From: Ashinkailepas kermadecensis
Lineage: Eukaryota; Arthropoda; Thecostraca; Neolepadidae
Assembly: GCA_034440615.1 (NCBI GenBank)
Contig: JAOTOM010004750.1
Span: 248,001 to 312,000, forward strand
DNA length: 64,000 nt
Reading direction: 5' to 3'
The notes under the pieces: generated by a model
Told to the model about the DNA's origin: nothing
Databases searched by the model: none
Seen by the model: the letters and a program-made list of their open reading frames with translations, nothing else
In this document: positions 1 to 11,429 of the stretch, in pieces
Numbering within the stretch: the first letter of the stretch is position 1
Layout: each line of letters opens with the position of its first letter
Made by a program: the position numbers and the translations under genes

Positions 1-137
1 ACGCTGCACTCGCACGCAGTCGGGGACCGATGTTGATGATGCTGATGCCGACGCTGATGCAGTCTCCGTCCAGCATCTGTCAGGCCATTCCATGTCGCCG
101 ATTCACGGCAGTATTTGTAGACGAAGGCTTGGCATAT

Positions 138-790
138 CAGGGGCGGATACATGGGGGGGGGTGCACTGGCGCACGTCCCTGGAAAGGTGACGCTCCTCTG
201 ACCGGAAAGGGGCGATTCTCCGGAAAGGCCTCAGTGAGTCCCCGTCCCCATTCAACTGAGTTTTCGTTCAGTCGAAGGCGCCGCTCCAGACGAATGTCTC
301 CCACTCCTCAAATGTCTCCCACTCCCCCATGTCTCCCACTCCCCAAATGTCTCCCACTCCCCCATGTCTCCTACTTCCCAAATGTCTCCCACTCTTCCAA
401 ATGTCTCCTACTCTCCTAAATGTCTCCTACCCCCTCCCCAACCCCCAAATTCACATTCCTGGATCGAACCCTGTCGCACATATGTGGTGAACTGCAGATG
501 TTTCCATACATGTTTGATACGTCGTATTTTCAGACTTGCTCAAACCAGGGGCCGATCCAGGACTGGTGGGGAGAATAAAAAGATTCTGTGATTTCTAAGA
601 AAAAAAACTCTTCGGATGAGAACAGCCAACATTCGTCAGGTCCGCTTCGTATCCCTATGGTAGGACAATACTGATCTAATGAAATACTTTTCATTTCGAG
701 AACATGCCAGTGCAAAAGTGGAGCAAAGATCGCAATATCTGGGGAGGTCATAACCCCTGCACCCCCTCCCCCTTAGCCGCCAGTGACTGA
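138..790. other. Non-coding start of window with hAT-like end motifs
   Basis: Apart from the minisatellite at 292-433, no gene is visible. CAGGGGCGGATACATGG with a G run (138) and CAGGGGCCGATCCAGGAC (546) look like hAT transposon ends, and a C-rich end-like sequence lies at 755-790. No matching target duplications were found, so no element is delimited. Confidence 0.3.
292..433. repeat. 17-bp minisatellite
   Basis: About eight imperfect copies of ATGTCTCCCACTCCCCA. The open frames across it are by-products of the repeat. Confidence 0.85.
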
Positions 791-926
791 AATTATACCA
801 TCTCACCGGCTACCTACTCAATGTCAAACACCACTATTCACCTTGATCGACCCCGGATGACTTGCTGCGACGAAGATTCATTCCAGAATATTGTACTGGC
901 GTGAATCAACACCCGACAGCCATTTT

Positions 927-1083
927 GGTTGGTTATTGGTTTTACGACACGTCGACCGTTGAGTCATATAGCGTCGCCAATCTCTCACGCCGATTGGTCG
1001 CGGGCGAAGAGTAGCGACAGGTGAGACTCGAACCCACAATCTTTCGATTGTGAGACGAGCATCTTCCCTAGACCACTCTCCCT
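927..1083 (-). mobile_element. tRNA-derived SINE, copy 1
   Basis: Minus-strand SINE flanked by a perfect 14-bp target duplication CCGACAGCCATTTT (913-926 and 1084-1097). Its 5' part is tRNA-like: an A box TGGTCTAGGGA (one base off the best copy), a B box GGTTCGAGTCTC, and an anticodon-loop position reading CTCACAA, which suggests a tRNA-Val(CAC) ancestor with a decayed anticodon stem. The 3' part ends in CCAATAACCAACC. RNA polymerase III transcription and LINE-mediated insertion are inferred from the family type. Confidence 0.9.
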
Positions 1084-1097
1084 CCGACAGCCATTTT

Positions 1098-1717
1098 AGC
1101 CGTTGGCGGTCCCAATAGATATATGCATGTACATAAAGATGCATCCACAGATAAATACACACTGTATTTACACCAGAACACTCAAATCATGCCCGACCTT
1201 GTGTTCCACACAAGCACTTCCTGAAACAGGCAGCTGGGGGTTTAGTGCTGGCGGTGGCGGATCGCCCGTGTTCCGCAGTACACCAGTGTATACGGGTCAG
1301 CCTATCGGTCAGCGTTAGCGGCCGGAGCTGGCCGGTATGCTCACGTCAACAATGATGCGTCCACCAATTGCAGCGGTGTGGAGGTTAAATTATGCCGCTA
1401 AATAAACCAGCACATCCTTTTGTCAACCGAGTGGAAAATGATAACTTCGCTTGGACATAGCGTTAATTTGAAAGCACCTTGAAACAACGTTAAATCGAAA
1501 TATTGACGTAGCGCCATTCTCTTGTGCATTTGGCAATGAAGTATAGCAATCATGAAAGTTACATGAAATACTATAACTGTAGCGTTGTATCGCTGTAATA
1601 GGTAAATGTCACGATGGTGTACTGGGCTTAACGTCCAACGAGACATGTGACGTGAAATGGAACGCGTGGCCCCCGAATCCCAATCACATTCCATTACTGT
1701 AATGGGATTCGCCGGAC
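1098..1717. other. No gene recognised
   Basis: Unique-looking sequence of mixed composition between the SINE and the next minisatellite. Short open frames show no known motif. Confidence 0.4.
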
Positions 1718-2154
1718 ATGTCCTGCCCAGTAGGGATGTCTTGCCCAGCGGGGATATCCTGTCCGGCGAGGATGCCCAGCCCAGTGGGGATGTCCTGCCC
1801 AGTGGGGATGTCCTGCCCAGTGGGGATGTCCTGCCCAGTGGGGATGCCCTGCCCAGTGGGGATGTCCTGCCCAGTGGGGATGCCCAGTGCCCAGTGGGGA
1901 TGCCCTGCCCAGTGGGGATGACCAGTCCAGTGGGGATGTCCTGCCCAGTGGGGATGCCCTGCCCAGTGGGGATGCCCTGCCCAGTGGGGATGCCCTGCCC
2001 AGTGGGGATGCCCTGCCCAGTGGGGATGTCCTGCCCAGTGGGGATGCCCTGCCCAGTGGGGATGCCCTGCCCAGTGGGGATGTCCTGCCCAGTGGGGATG
2101 CCCTGCCCAGTGGGGATGCCCCGCCCAGTGGGGATGCCCTGCCCAGTGGGGATG
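1718..2154. repeat. 18-bp minisatellite, about 24 copies
   Basis: Unit CCAGTGGGGATGYCCTGC. The length is a multiple of three, so frames on both strands stay open (for example SGDALP repeats). No unique coding sequence with family similarity flanks it, so I do not call a gene. Confidence 0.95.
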
Positions 2155-2517
2155 ACCGAGACGATCGGCAGTGCCGGCGGATATGCGGCCGGCTGCCGTC
2201 AACTGACTCGGGTCTGGCAGCCGGGGACAGAGCGGGCCACACAGACCAGTCAGACCAGTCAGAGCGGGCCACACAGACCAGCGCAGGCGGGCCAGCACCA
2301 ATGGCGCAGATGCAAGTGCCGGATATGCGCAGCTGTGACGCACGTGAGTACGACAGTTTCACCGCTGATAAGGTCAAAAGTGGTGCAATGCTCACATGAC
2401 CCACCCAGTCCGCCCAAAATCACTGGCACCCGCTGCGTTTGACCGATCTTTCAGAGGCCGATGGCTCGGGTTGAGATTTCGCGAAGTCTGTGAAGCCGGA
2501 ATACGGTGGAGTGGTGC

Positions 2518-3228
2518 CATGCACGGACCACACTGCCCATGCACGGATCACGCGAACCATGCACGAACCACACGGTCCATGCACGCACCACACGGTCCAT
2601 GCACGGACCTCACGGTCCATGTACGGACCACACTGTCCATGCACGGATCACGCGAACCATGCACGGACCACACGGTCCATGCACGCACCACACATATAAG
2701 GAAATATAAAAACACGCACCACACGGTCCATGCACGCACCACACTGTCCATGCACGGACCACACTGTCCATGCACGGACCACACTGTCCATGTACGGACC
2801 ACACTGTCCATGTACGGACCACACTGTCCATGCACGGACCACACCAACCATGTACGGACCACACTGCCCATGCACGGACCACACCAACCATGTACGGACC
2901 ACACTGCCCATGCACGGACCACACGGTCCATGCACGGACCTCACGGTCCATGCACGGACCACACTGTCCATGCACGGACCTCACGGTCCATGCACGCACC
3001 ACACGGTCCATGCACGGACCACACGGTCCATGTACGGACCACACTGTCCATGCACGGATCACGCGAACCATGCACGGACCACACTGTCCATGCACGGACC
3101 ACACTGTCCATGCACGGACCACACGGTCCATGCACGGACCACACTGTCCATGCACGGACCACACTGTCCATGCACGGACCCCACGGTCCATGCACGCACC
3201 ACACTGTCCATGCACGGACCACACGGAC
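2518..3228. repeat. 20-bp minisatellite, about 35 copies
   Basis: Unit TGCACGGACCACACTGTCCA with variants CACACGG, CACCAAC and GATCACGCGAAC, interrupted once by an AT-rich stretch at 2693-2715. Long overlapping frames on both strands are repeat artefacts. Confidence 0.95.
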
Positions 3229-3548
3229 GTCGCATGGCAAGAACTGGCGGCAAGTGTACACATTACACTTAACTTGGCCCAGTACAATTGATTCCTTCCA
3301 AAATTGCTTCCAATTCACTGACCCGGCAGATTGGGACAACTAGGTGTTGTTGCACCTCTGCCGCTCCAATTCGCCACTGTCGTTCCTCAAATACGGCTGG
3401 TGCGCGGCGGCTTCACGGGTACTGCTGGCGCATCGACCACAACAACTGGCCGGGCAGCACCACCGCTCCGGCACCGCGACCATGCTGTGTGTGCAGCCAC
3501 ACAGCTCCGGACATGCGGCCACGCAGCTCCGGATACTCGGCCGGTCCG

Positions 3549-3690
3549 GACATGTGGCGGCGCCGGTCCGGACATGTGGCGGCGCCGGTCCGGACAGGCG
3601 GCGGCGCCGGTCCGGACATGTGGCGGCGCCGGTCCGGACATGCGGCGGCGCCGGTCCGGACATGAGGCGGCGCCGGTTCGTGCGCCGGTC
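3549..3690. repeat. 22-bp GC-rich minisatellite
   Basis: About six copies of ACATGTGGCGGCGCCGGTCCGG. It lies just 3' of the zinc-finger exon on the gene's sense strand, perhaps within the 3' untranslated region. Confidence 0.9.
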
Positions 3691-3811
3691 CGCACGTGTG
3701 ACAATGCCTATTCACAAACGTCGCCAAGCCGCTCCGGGCACACAAGCCCTCCCGTACAAATGGCTACGTGTGCGGGCGACCTCTGCCTGTCGGTCGAGCC
3801 CGGGCAGAGGA

Positions 3812-4176
3812 TCACCACGCCGGTACAACACCAGCCAACTCCTCCTGTGCCACCGGCTCGAGTCCGTCCAGCCCGGCCTCGGCCGGCTCGGTCTGCGCCG
3901 ACCCGGCCGCCGCCGCGTGTCCCTGCTCCTGCTCCTGCTCCGGCTCCGGCTCGGCGGCGTGGCGCGCGCTCAGCCGCGGCCGGGTCGGCACCAGCCGGCG
4001 GATCTGCTGCTGTGTCAGCTGGTGCACAGTCTCCAGGTGGCGGCGCAGGTTGCCCACCTTGCTGGCCACCTTGCCACAGAGCCGGCACACGGTGAGCAGC
4101 GCGTGCACCTTGCGGTGCGACTCGAGCGAGCGCACCGTGCTGTAGCGACGGCCGCACTCCGGGCACGGCAGCGAGC
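3812..4176 (-). CDS. BTB-ZF gene, terminal exon: paired C2H2 zinc fingers
   Basis: The acceptor is TTTGCCTGTTGCAG|GCTCGC (starts 4176) with phase 1, matching the donor of exon 3; the stop is at 3812. Finger 1 is C-x2-C-x12-H-x3-H (C277, C280, H293, H297) and finger 2 is C-x2-C-x12-H-x4-H (C303, C306, H319, H324 in the assembled protein). The short linker between them and the position at the C terminus resemble the alternative finger-pair exons of lola-type genes. After the fingers comes QLTQQQIRRL, then a Glu/Gln run and an Ala-rich tail ending VVPAW. The role is sequence-specific DNA binding (family knowledge); the target is unknown. No polyadenylation signal was identified. Confidence 0.8.
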
Positions 4177-6660
4177 CTGCAACAGGCAAACCGGCCTCAG
4201 CCCCACAGCTACCTCTACCACAGCCACCTCTGCCGGCCGCCGCCGGAACTACAGTCTCGGCTGCCGGCCGCCAGGGCGAATTAGCATCGTCTTCTGGCGT
4301 TCAGGCGAACCGGCTCGTTCGTCGGCCGCCAGAGTGGTGAGTTCGAGACTCGACCACTCCCGTGTGTTTTTTGTCTCGCCGTCGATCAGCAGCGTTACTT
4401 GGCAACGGCAGTTGGACACAAATATGCACAGAATTGTTTGCGATTTGACGCCAACGCCGTGTGTCGGTGGCAAAGGGCAGGTGACGCCACATAGCCGGCT
4501 GGGCTGACAGGGCCCGGACGGCGCGTGCCTGTGCTGCGGACGTCTGAGATTGGCATCACGGCTGGCGGCGGAGGGAGGACAGCGGCGGCTGACGGCCCCC
4601 GCTGGTCGGCTCGGCTAGACGGACGGGAACACGTGGTCGGTCGGTGCTGGTGACAACTGATCACCACCCAGGTGAACGTCCGCCACAGACTAAGAAGCTA
4701 TTCATCAACATCTATTTTAATCCATGCTTCTTCAGGGCGAGAAACGTTAAAAGTTCAGCTTCTGCTAAGTGGACGAGAGCGAGCCCCACTAATCACATTC
4801 AGTTGTCGTCGAACTGCTTCCATATTGCCTAGGCCAGATTCACATCACGTTTTTTTGGAGTTTTACGAGAAATTAAGGGAACTTGTGTACAATATTATCA
4901 GTATTTAGCGAAAAGATGAGTCCAATGCAAGCTTAATTCAACCAGAAGTTTTGTACCTGAGCCGCGGTTCAGAATATATCTTACATTCGGGGATCAAAAT
5001 TCATCTGCACAAAACACGCTCCCTCTTCGATGATCAATTGGAGTTTAGGTGCACGCATACCGCCTTTCTGTGATGAATCTACTGACGCAACGCCGAATGT
5101 AGAAAACGCACCGCCGTGCTTTTCGTACACTTCGCAGTGTCATCAAACGTGCCTCAGCATTGTATTTGGTGTTCCCATAGGTACTTGTCTTCAGACATGC
5201 TGAAGAGCTGAAGCAACCTCAGAGCGTGATGCATTCACCAAATAACCCGAACTAAAATATCTGATAAAACACGGTCGCAATCCTTCCATTGGGAACTGAT
5301 CTCATCCGCACTCCACTCACGGCTGTCTGCCGACTGATATAATCAGCTGACTGGACGCTGGGTCCAGCGCCAGCTGCAGGGTAAGATGTGAGGCGGCGGC
5401 AAGTGGAGTCACAACACAACATCTACCAACAAAGATCCCACCACTTGGCCGGGCAAACTGTGATGAAAGCTAACAAAAACACAAATATAACGAGCAGCTC
5501 TACATCAGGATGAAGACATCAGGCCTCGGGAAGCTGCAACAAACACAAAACAGGCAATGCAAGACATTTTATTTAAAAAAAAGTCGAGTGAATGCCTGGA
5601 AACGCTACTTCCAGATATCAGTGAAAATTACGATCATATTGTTAAAAATCGAAGGAAATGTTCATACAGTGCCATAATTAACCTGCTGGCCAAGAAGCTT
5701 TCAGCCCAGCAGCTTTCAGTGTCCGACACGAAGTACTTGCTTAAACTAAGCTCGCGCATTTACCACAGGTACGAGCATGCGAGATATATGGCGAAATTCG
5801 CTTGCAGTTCCTTCTCACCGCCCTTCTGAAGTTCCTTCTCACCGCCCGATGAATGCCGGATCCAAAACAAATCCAACATTTCAGTTTGGGCCAAATATCT
5901 GTCAGCTATCGATCACTGGATCCACAATAGGATCAATATATGAAAACGTTCAAAGTTACCTCGCTAGTGCCTGCCCTTATGCATGTGTCGCCTGCGCCGC
6001 CAACGCCCACCTACTTTGTTACGATGGATACGGCCAAGTGCATTAGATAGGGAGATGCGGCCAAGGCTGAGCTGACTTATGAAAAGGTACCAGAAAAAAA
6101 ACATTTGAACGGGGGGAGGGACTTCAAATCCGTCGAATTAGAACCGATGGTGGTAGGTTGGATCATCCTCAGGAAAATTAAGCTGTCACTAATTAATTTA
6201 ATTAAATACAAATTAAAATGGCCCCTCTGAACCAATAGCGGTTTAAATCCGGGCACCTTGTAATGGGGTGCGTGCGCCCCTCTAAATCTGTTTGCCCTTT
6301 GACGCAGACCCTAGGTATGCAACTGCATGGGAGTACACGACATCGGGCCTCGCCTTGGCTGGCAATTTTGATATAGGACTCGCATAGTACCCCTTTATGA
6401 AAGGAGCGACGCCATGGTTTCTGCGCCACTAACAAGGCCACTTTGGTTCTCCAGCTCTTCGCCGTCGTGAGGAAGGATAATAGACAGGAGAAGAACGTAC
6501 ATTTCGATCACTTACTGCCGTGGATGAAGTACAATCTCACCCCCCCCCCCTCCATCATATTCAGCGGCAATGCAGAAACTCCCCGTTTAACCTCAGAGAA
6601 ACCTCAGACCGGGTCAGAAGGCGCGTGTTTGCTGTATCATGCGGCGACATCACACACTAC
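4177..6660. other. Intronic sequence of the BTB-ZF gene, no exon recognised
   Basis: Between exons 3 and 4 in gene order. It contains GC-rich sequence to about 4.65 kb, then AT-rich unique DNA. Apart from the weak open frame at 5489-5829, nothing recognisable was found. Confidence 0.4.
5489..5829 (+). CDS. Hypothetical open frame, about 113 residues
   Basis: Open from just after a TAA at 5486 to the stop near 5829, with an internal ATG at 5557. From that ATG the product has a mixed, protein-like composition (segments SECLETLLPDISENYDHIVK and YSAIINLLAKKLSAQQL) and no repeat structure, unlike most open frames here. It lies inside the large intron of the BTB-ZF gene, on the opposite strand. 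No family is recognised. It could be a fragment of an unknown mobile element or chance. Confidence 0.2.
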
Positions 6661-6680
6661 CAAATTTGGCTGATTCGACT

Positions 6681-6844
6681 GGTTGGTTGGTTATTGGTTT
6701 TACGACACGTCGACCGTTGAGTCATATAGCGCCGCCAATCTCTCACGCCGATTGGTCGCGGGCGAAGAGTAGCGACAGGTGAGACTCGAACCCACAGTAT
6801 TTCGATTGTGAGACGAGCATCTTACCCCTAGACCACTCGTCCCC
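6681..6844 (-). mobile_element. tRNA-derived SINE, copy 2 (best preserved)
   Basis: Full-length 164-bp minus-strand copy with target duplication GGCTGATTCGACTG (from 6668 and from 6845). Sense sequence starts GGGGACGAGTGGTCTAGGGG; TGGTCTAGGGG is a perfect A box (TRGYNNARNNG), followed by B box GGTTCGAGTCTC, a tRNA-unrelated body (CCAATCGGCGTGAGAGATTGG forms a hairpin) and tail CCAATAACCAACCAACC. It lies in the BTB-ZF intron in sense orientation. Confidence 0.92.
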
Positions 6845-6971
6845 GGCTGATTCGACTGATTCGGCTTATTAGACGCACAGCAACGCTCACAGAACGTATC
6901 CAAAACAAGTCAGCAGAGCATAAGCAACCACTGGCAGCTTGCTGGCGACGGCAGCACAAAACAGCAGCTGC

Positions 6972-7618
6972 TGTGTGACTGCGGCTGCTGACGAACTGCC
7001 TGACATTCTGCCTGATGTACGCCGTCCACCATACGTGACCGTTCGTGTGGCTGCGGCAGCTGACGAACTGCCTGACATTCTGCCTGATGTACGCCGTCCA
7101 CCGTACGTGACCGTTCGTGTGGCTGCGGCAGCTGACGAACTGCCTGACATTCTGCCTGATGTACGCCGTCCACCGTACGTGACCGTTCGTGTGGCTTCGG
7201 CAGCTGACGAACTGCCTGACATTCTGCCTGATGTACGCCGTCCACCATACGTGACCGTTCGTGTGGCTTCGGCAGCTGACGAACTGCCTGACATTCTGCC
7301 TGATGTACGCCGTCCACCGTACGTGACCGTTCGTGTGGCTTCGGCAGCTGACGAACTGCCTGACATTCTGCCTGATGTACGCCGTCCACCATACGTGACC
7401 GTTCGTGTGGCTTCGGCAGCTGACGAACTGCCTGACATTCTGCCTGATGTACGCCGTCCACCATACGTGACCGTTCGTGTGGCTTCGGCAGCTGACGAAC
7501 TGCCTGACATTCTGCCTGATGTACGCCGTCCACCGTACGTGACCGTTCGTGTGGCTTCGGCAGCTGACGAACTGCCTGACATTCTGCCTGATGTACGCCG
7601 TCCACCATACGTGACCGT
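6972..7618. repeat. 72-bp minisatellite, 9 copies
   Basis: Near-identical units containing CTGACGAACTGCCTGACATT. Seventy-two is a multiple of three, so three frames stay open (for example ADELPDILPDV repeats on +). Treated as non-coding for lack of any unique coding context. Confidence 0.95.
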
Positions 7619-7957
7619 CCTCGGTACACCAGAGGCACGTCCTCGGTACAGGTGGAGACACGGCCACCCGAGAGCGAGCGCCCAGAGGCACGTCCTCGGT
7701 ACAGGTGGAGACACACGGCCACCCGAGAGCGAGCGCCCAGAGGCACGAACTCGGTACAGGTGGAGACACACGGCCACCCGAGAGCGAGCGCCCAGAGGCA
7801 CGTCCTCGGTACAGGTGGAGACGCACGGCCACCCGAGAGTGAGCGCCCAGAGGCACGTCCTCGGTACAGGTGGAGACACACGGCCACCCGAGAGCGAGCG
7901 CCCAGAGGCACGTCCTCGGTACAGGTGGAGACACGGCCACCCGAGAGCGAGCGGCTG
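7619..7957. repeat. About 57-bp minisatellite, 6 copies
   Basis: Units of CTCGGTACAGGTGGAGACAC plus GGCCACCCGAGAGCGAGCG and CCCAGAGGCACG, adjoining the 72-bp array directly. Confidence 0.9.
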
Positions 7958-8395
7958 CAACACACCAGCCGAAAACGTGACGAAACAAAACAAGCCCCGT
8001 CAGTGCCGAGCTGAGCAATGAAGAAGCTGCCTCGGTTGTCGCCACGATGGACGCACGGTCCACGCAGTGAAGGCATCTATTCGTGCAAGCAGCCAGCTAG
8101 TCTTATCTTAGACTGACGGCGTGAGGTATTTCCAGACCGTGAGAACAATCGGGGGGTTTCTCGCCCGCATCGGGGGAGGGTCATCCAACTTCGACCACAC
8201 AGGTGATCGTCACAAAGCGTGCTGGTCGAGCAGCGGAGCACTTCCAACTTCGGTCGGAGGGTATGTTCGGCACCGGTCACGCCGGCCATCACAACCTGCC
8301 GGCGGGGGCGGGTCGTGTCCCCGCCAAACGCGCCAGGGCCGGACGCCGTGTGACCCGGCTCGTGTCGGCCAGCGTGATACTGACGATGACGTGGG

Positions 8396-8818
8396 CGGGG
8401 GCGGGGGGCGGGGGCGGGGCCGGGGCCGGGGGCCGGGGCCGGGGCCGGGGCCTGGGGGCCGGGGCCTGGGGCCGGGGCCGGGGCCGGGGCCGGGGCCGGG
8501 GCCGGGGCCGGGGCCGGGGCCGGGGCCGGGGCCGGGGCCGGGGCCGGGGCCGGGGCCGGGGCCGGGGCCGGGGCCGGGGCCGGGGCCCGGGGCCGGGGCC
8601 GGGGGGGGCGGGGCCGGGGCCGGGGCCGGGGCCGGGGCCGGGGCCGGGGCCGGGGCCGGGGCCGGGGCCGGGGCCGGGGCCGGGGCCGGGGCCGGGGCCG
8701 GGGCCGGGGCCGGGGCCGGGGCCGGGCCGGGCCTGGAGGCCGGGGCCGGGGCCGGGGCCGGGACCGGGGCCGGGGCCGGGGCCGGGGCCGGGGGCGGGGG
8801 CCGGGGCCGGGGCGGGGG
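8396..8818. repeat. Long GGGGCC hexanucleotide tract
   Basis: About 420 bp of (GGGGCC)n with interruptions such as GGGGGCC, GGGCCC and a GGGGGGCG break near 8604. It lies within the large intron of the BTB-ZF gene. The gene's pre-mRNA would carry the complementary (GGCCCC)n, and an antisense transcript would carry GGGGCC. The motif is the one expanded in human C9orf72 intron 1 and forms G-quadruplexes. Copy number in the assembly may be unreliable. Confidence 0.95.
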
Positions 8819-9660
8819 AGGGTAGTGTCCCCACTAGACGTCGGACGTGCCAGGGTCGAACGGCGCGTGACCCGGCTCGGCTGGGGTCGGCGGCGGCCGG
8901 TCATCCCGCCGCAGGTTCCACAGTTGGTCGAGCAGCGCCGACACGGAGCCACAGACGGTGCCGTCGTCACCCGGCTCTGACCTCGACACTGACACCGACC
9001 CGGGCGGACGGTCGCCGGGTATCGCGCTCCTGGCGCCGGCAGCCGCCGCCGCTGCCGGCAGAGAACAACTGTGTCCTAGTCTGGTCTAAACCGACCGGCA
9101 GCGGGCGCAAAACCGTGCCGGGAGACGCAGCATGACGGATTGTTTGTAACACTTCCAGATCATCAACTGGTCAATTGTGTTTCTTCAATTGTGTTTCTAC
9201 CAGGCTGAAATTGGTGGCTTATTTGTCCGGAGCGTTCTACGTCAAGCGATGCTGGTCGGCGGTCTGGCACCGTCTGCCACCGAAGAAACGTCCCCTGAGC
9301 TACCTGACCTCGACACCACCTGTGTGCCGGTCGGGGGCGGACGGCGTCGCTACACCACTCGACCACTCACCACTTAAATGTCAACATTAGCATACTTTAA
9401 CAGCGCAAAACAAGCAGTAGCGCCACAAGTAAATCCGCAACAACGGAGCCGTGATTATCAGGCGGAGTAGAAGGCAGTGCAAGGGTGCTACCAGTGCAGT
9501 GGTACAAACTGAGACGCATAAAATAACAGTATATTTCCTGTCAAGATTCAATCTGCCGAAATTCATAATAAATATCTTCCCACTAGACCACTCTACATGA
9601 AGCCAGCAATAACTACGACCTTAGGGTAGCATTCCGCAACTCTCAGACCTAAAAGTGACT
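8819..9660. other. GC-rich then mixed intronic sequence
   Basis: Segments on both sides of the GGGGCC tract (8320-8380 and 8820-8885) resemble each other (a CCAGGG core and GTGACCCGGCTCG), so the tract sits inside a local duplication. No exon with convincing splice sites and motifs was found. Confidence 0.4.
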
Positions 9661-9681
9661 AGACGTATGTCCACTAGGATG

Positions 9682-11263
9682 AGCTGTCGGTACACCTGTA
9701 ACAGTTGCACGGTCTGATCGGTGTGTCCACTGGCGGAACTTGGAACAGTCTATTTTGAATGTGCGGGACGGATACCGCGAATAAACGAAATCCCAAAAGA
9801 ATGAAGATTTATTTCTCACAGGGACATATTCTGTCCAGCAAGTACCATGCATTTTGGACAGCTCTTTATATTTCGGAAGCAACTAAATCGGGTTGAAAAT
9901 GTGACGAATTAAAATATTTCTTCACGGATAACTGAACTCGGGAAAGCATCTTTGCGCTTTGTTCGCGTGCCTTATAGATGCATGTTTTACATTTGGGCGG
10001 TAAATTTTTCACTCGTTATATTTCGCAAATGTGCCTTCTGGCGGAACTTGGAACAGTCGATTTTGATTGTGCCGTGAATCCGAAACCCGAAAAGAATGAA
10101 GATTTATTTCTGACAGGGACTTATTCTATCCTGCAAGTACCATGCATTTTGGACAGTTCATTATGTTCTGGAAGCGGCTAAATCGGGTTGAAAATGTGAC
10201 GACTTAAAATATTTCTTCACGGGTAGCTGAACTCGGGAAAGCATCTTTGCGCTTTGTTCGCGTGCCTTATAGATGCATGTTTTACATTTGGGCCGGACAT
10301 TTTTCGCTCGTGATATTTCGCAAATGTGCCTTCTGGCGGAACTTGGAACAGTCGATTTTGATTGTGCCGTGAATAAACGAAATCCGAAAAGAATGAAGAT
10401 TTATTTCTGACAGGGACTTATTCTATCCTGCAAGTACCATGCATTTTGGACGGGTCATTATTTTTCGGAAGCGGCTAAATCGGGTTGAGAATGTGACGAG
10501 TTAAAATATTTATTCACCGGTAGCCGATCACAGAAAAGCATGTTTGCGTGTTGTTCGCGTGGCTGATAGAAGCATGTTTTACATTTGAGCCGGAAATTTT
10601 TCACTCGTTATATTTCACAAACGTGCCTTCTGGCGGAACTTGGAACAGTCTATTTTGAATGTGCGGGACGGATACCGCGAATAAACGAAATCCCAAAAGA
10701 ATGAAGATTTATTTCTTACAGGGACATATTTCTGTCCAGCAAGTACCATGCATTTTGGACAGCTCTTTATTTTTCGGAAGTGGCTAAATCGGGTTGAAAA
10801 TGTGACGACTTAAAATATTTCTTCACGGGTAGCTGAACTCGGGAAAGCATCTTTGCGCTTTGTTCGCGTGCCTTATAGATGCATGTTTTACATTTGGGCC
10901 GGACATTTTTCACTCGTTATATTTCACAAAGGTGCTTTCTGGCGGAAATTCATCCATTCGATTTTGAATGTGCGGGACGGATGCCGCGAATAAACGAAAT
11001 CCCAAAAGAATGAAGATTGATTTCTGACGGGAACTTATTCTGTCCTGCAAGTACCATGCATTTTGGACAGGTCATTATTTTTCGGAAGCGGCTAAATCGG
11101 GTTGAGAATGTGACGAGTTAAAATATTTCTTCACCGGTAGCCGATCACGGAAAGGCATGTTTGCGTTTTGTTCGCGTGGCTGATAAAAGCATGTTTTACA
11201 TTTGAGCCGGAAAGTTTTCACTTGTTATATTTCACAAATGTGATAAGCTGTCGGTACACCTGT
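9682..11263. repeat. About 300-bp satellite array, roughly 5 copies, between 18-bp direct repeats
   Basis: Units recur at 9731, 10036, 10332, 10630 and 10935 (spacing 296-305 bp), marked by CTGGCGGAACTTGGAACAGT and by CAAGTACCATGCATTTTGGA. The array is bounded by identical AGCTGTCGGTACACCTGT at 9682-9699 and 11246-11263. No open frame is conserved between units. It may be the tandem core of a mobile element, or an array inserted with duplication of its target. Confidence 0.9.
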
Positions 11264-11429
11264 GGACTGAGCAATGAGGTGAGGTCCTGGAAGCATCAGT
11301 AATAATGTGCAGTGCTACATAGTGCATCGTATCCAAAATGGGCTTCGAGCTGGCACAAGCACCACCGACCTACGTATACGCAGCACGCGTGGTCTAGGTG
11401 GGACCGAATAAGTGATTAAAGAAATAGCA

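Noticed and set aside
546..790. hAT-like element between CAGGGGCCGATCC and GCCAGTGACTG
   Set aside because: No target duplication and poor match between the ends.
1684..2442. Overlapping open frames on both strands of 170-261 codons
   Set aside because: They are produced by an 18-bp minisatellite without stop codons; no flanking conserved coding sequence.
6681..6844. Functional tRNA-Val gene
   Set aside because: The anticodon stem is broken, the acceptor stem has no pairing 3' half, and the unit has a SINE body, tail and target duplication.
6828..8076. Open frames of 360-411 codons on both strands
   Set aside because: They cover the 72-bp and ~57-bp minisatellites; all frames are repeat translations.
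8877..9000. Cys-rich minus-strand frame (CRRCSTNCGTCGG) as a further zinc-finger exon
   Set aside because: Spacing does not fit C2H2 or other known fingers, and the GC-rich repeat context explains it.
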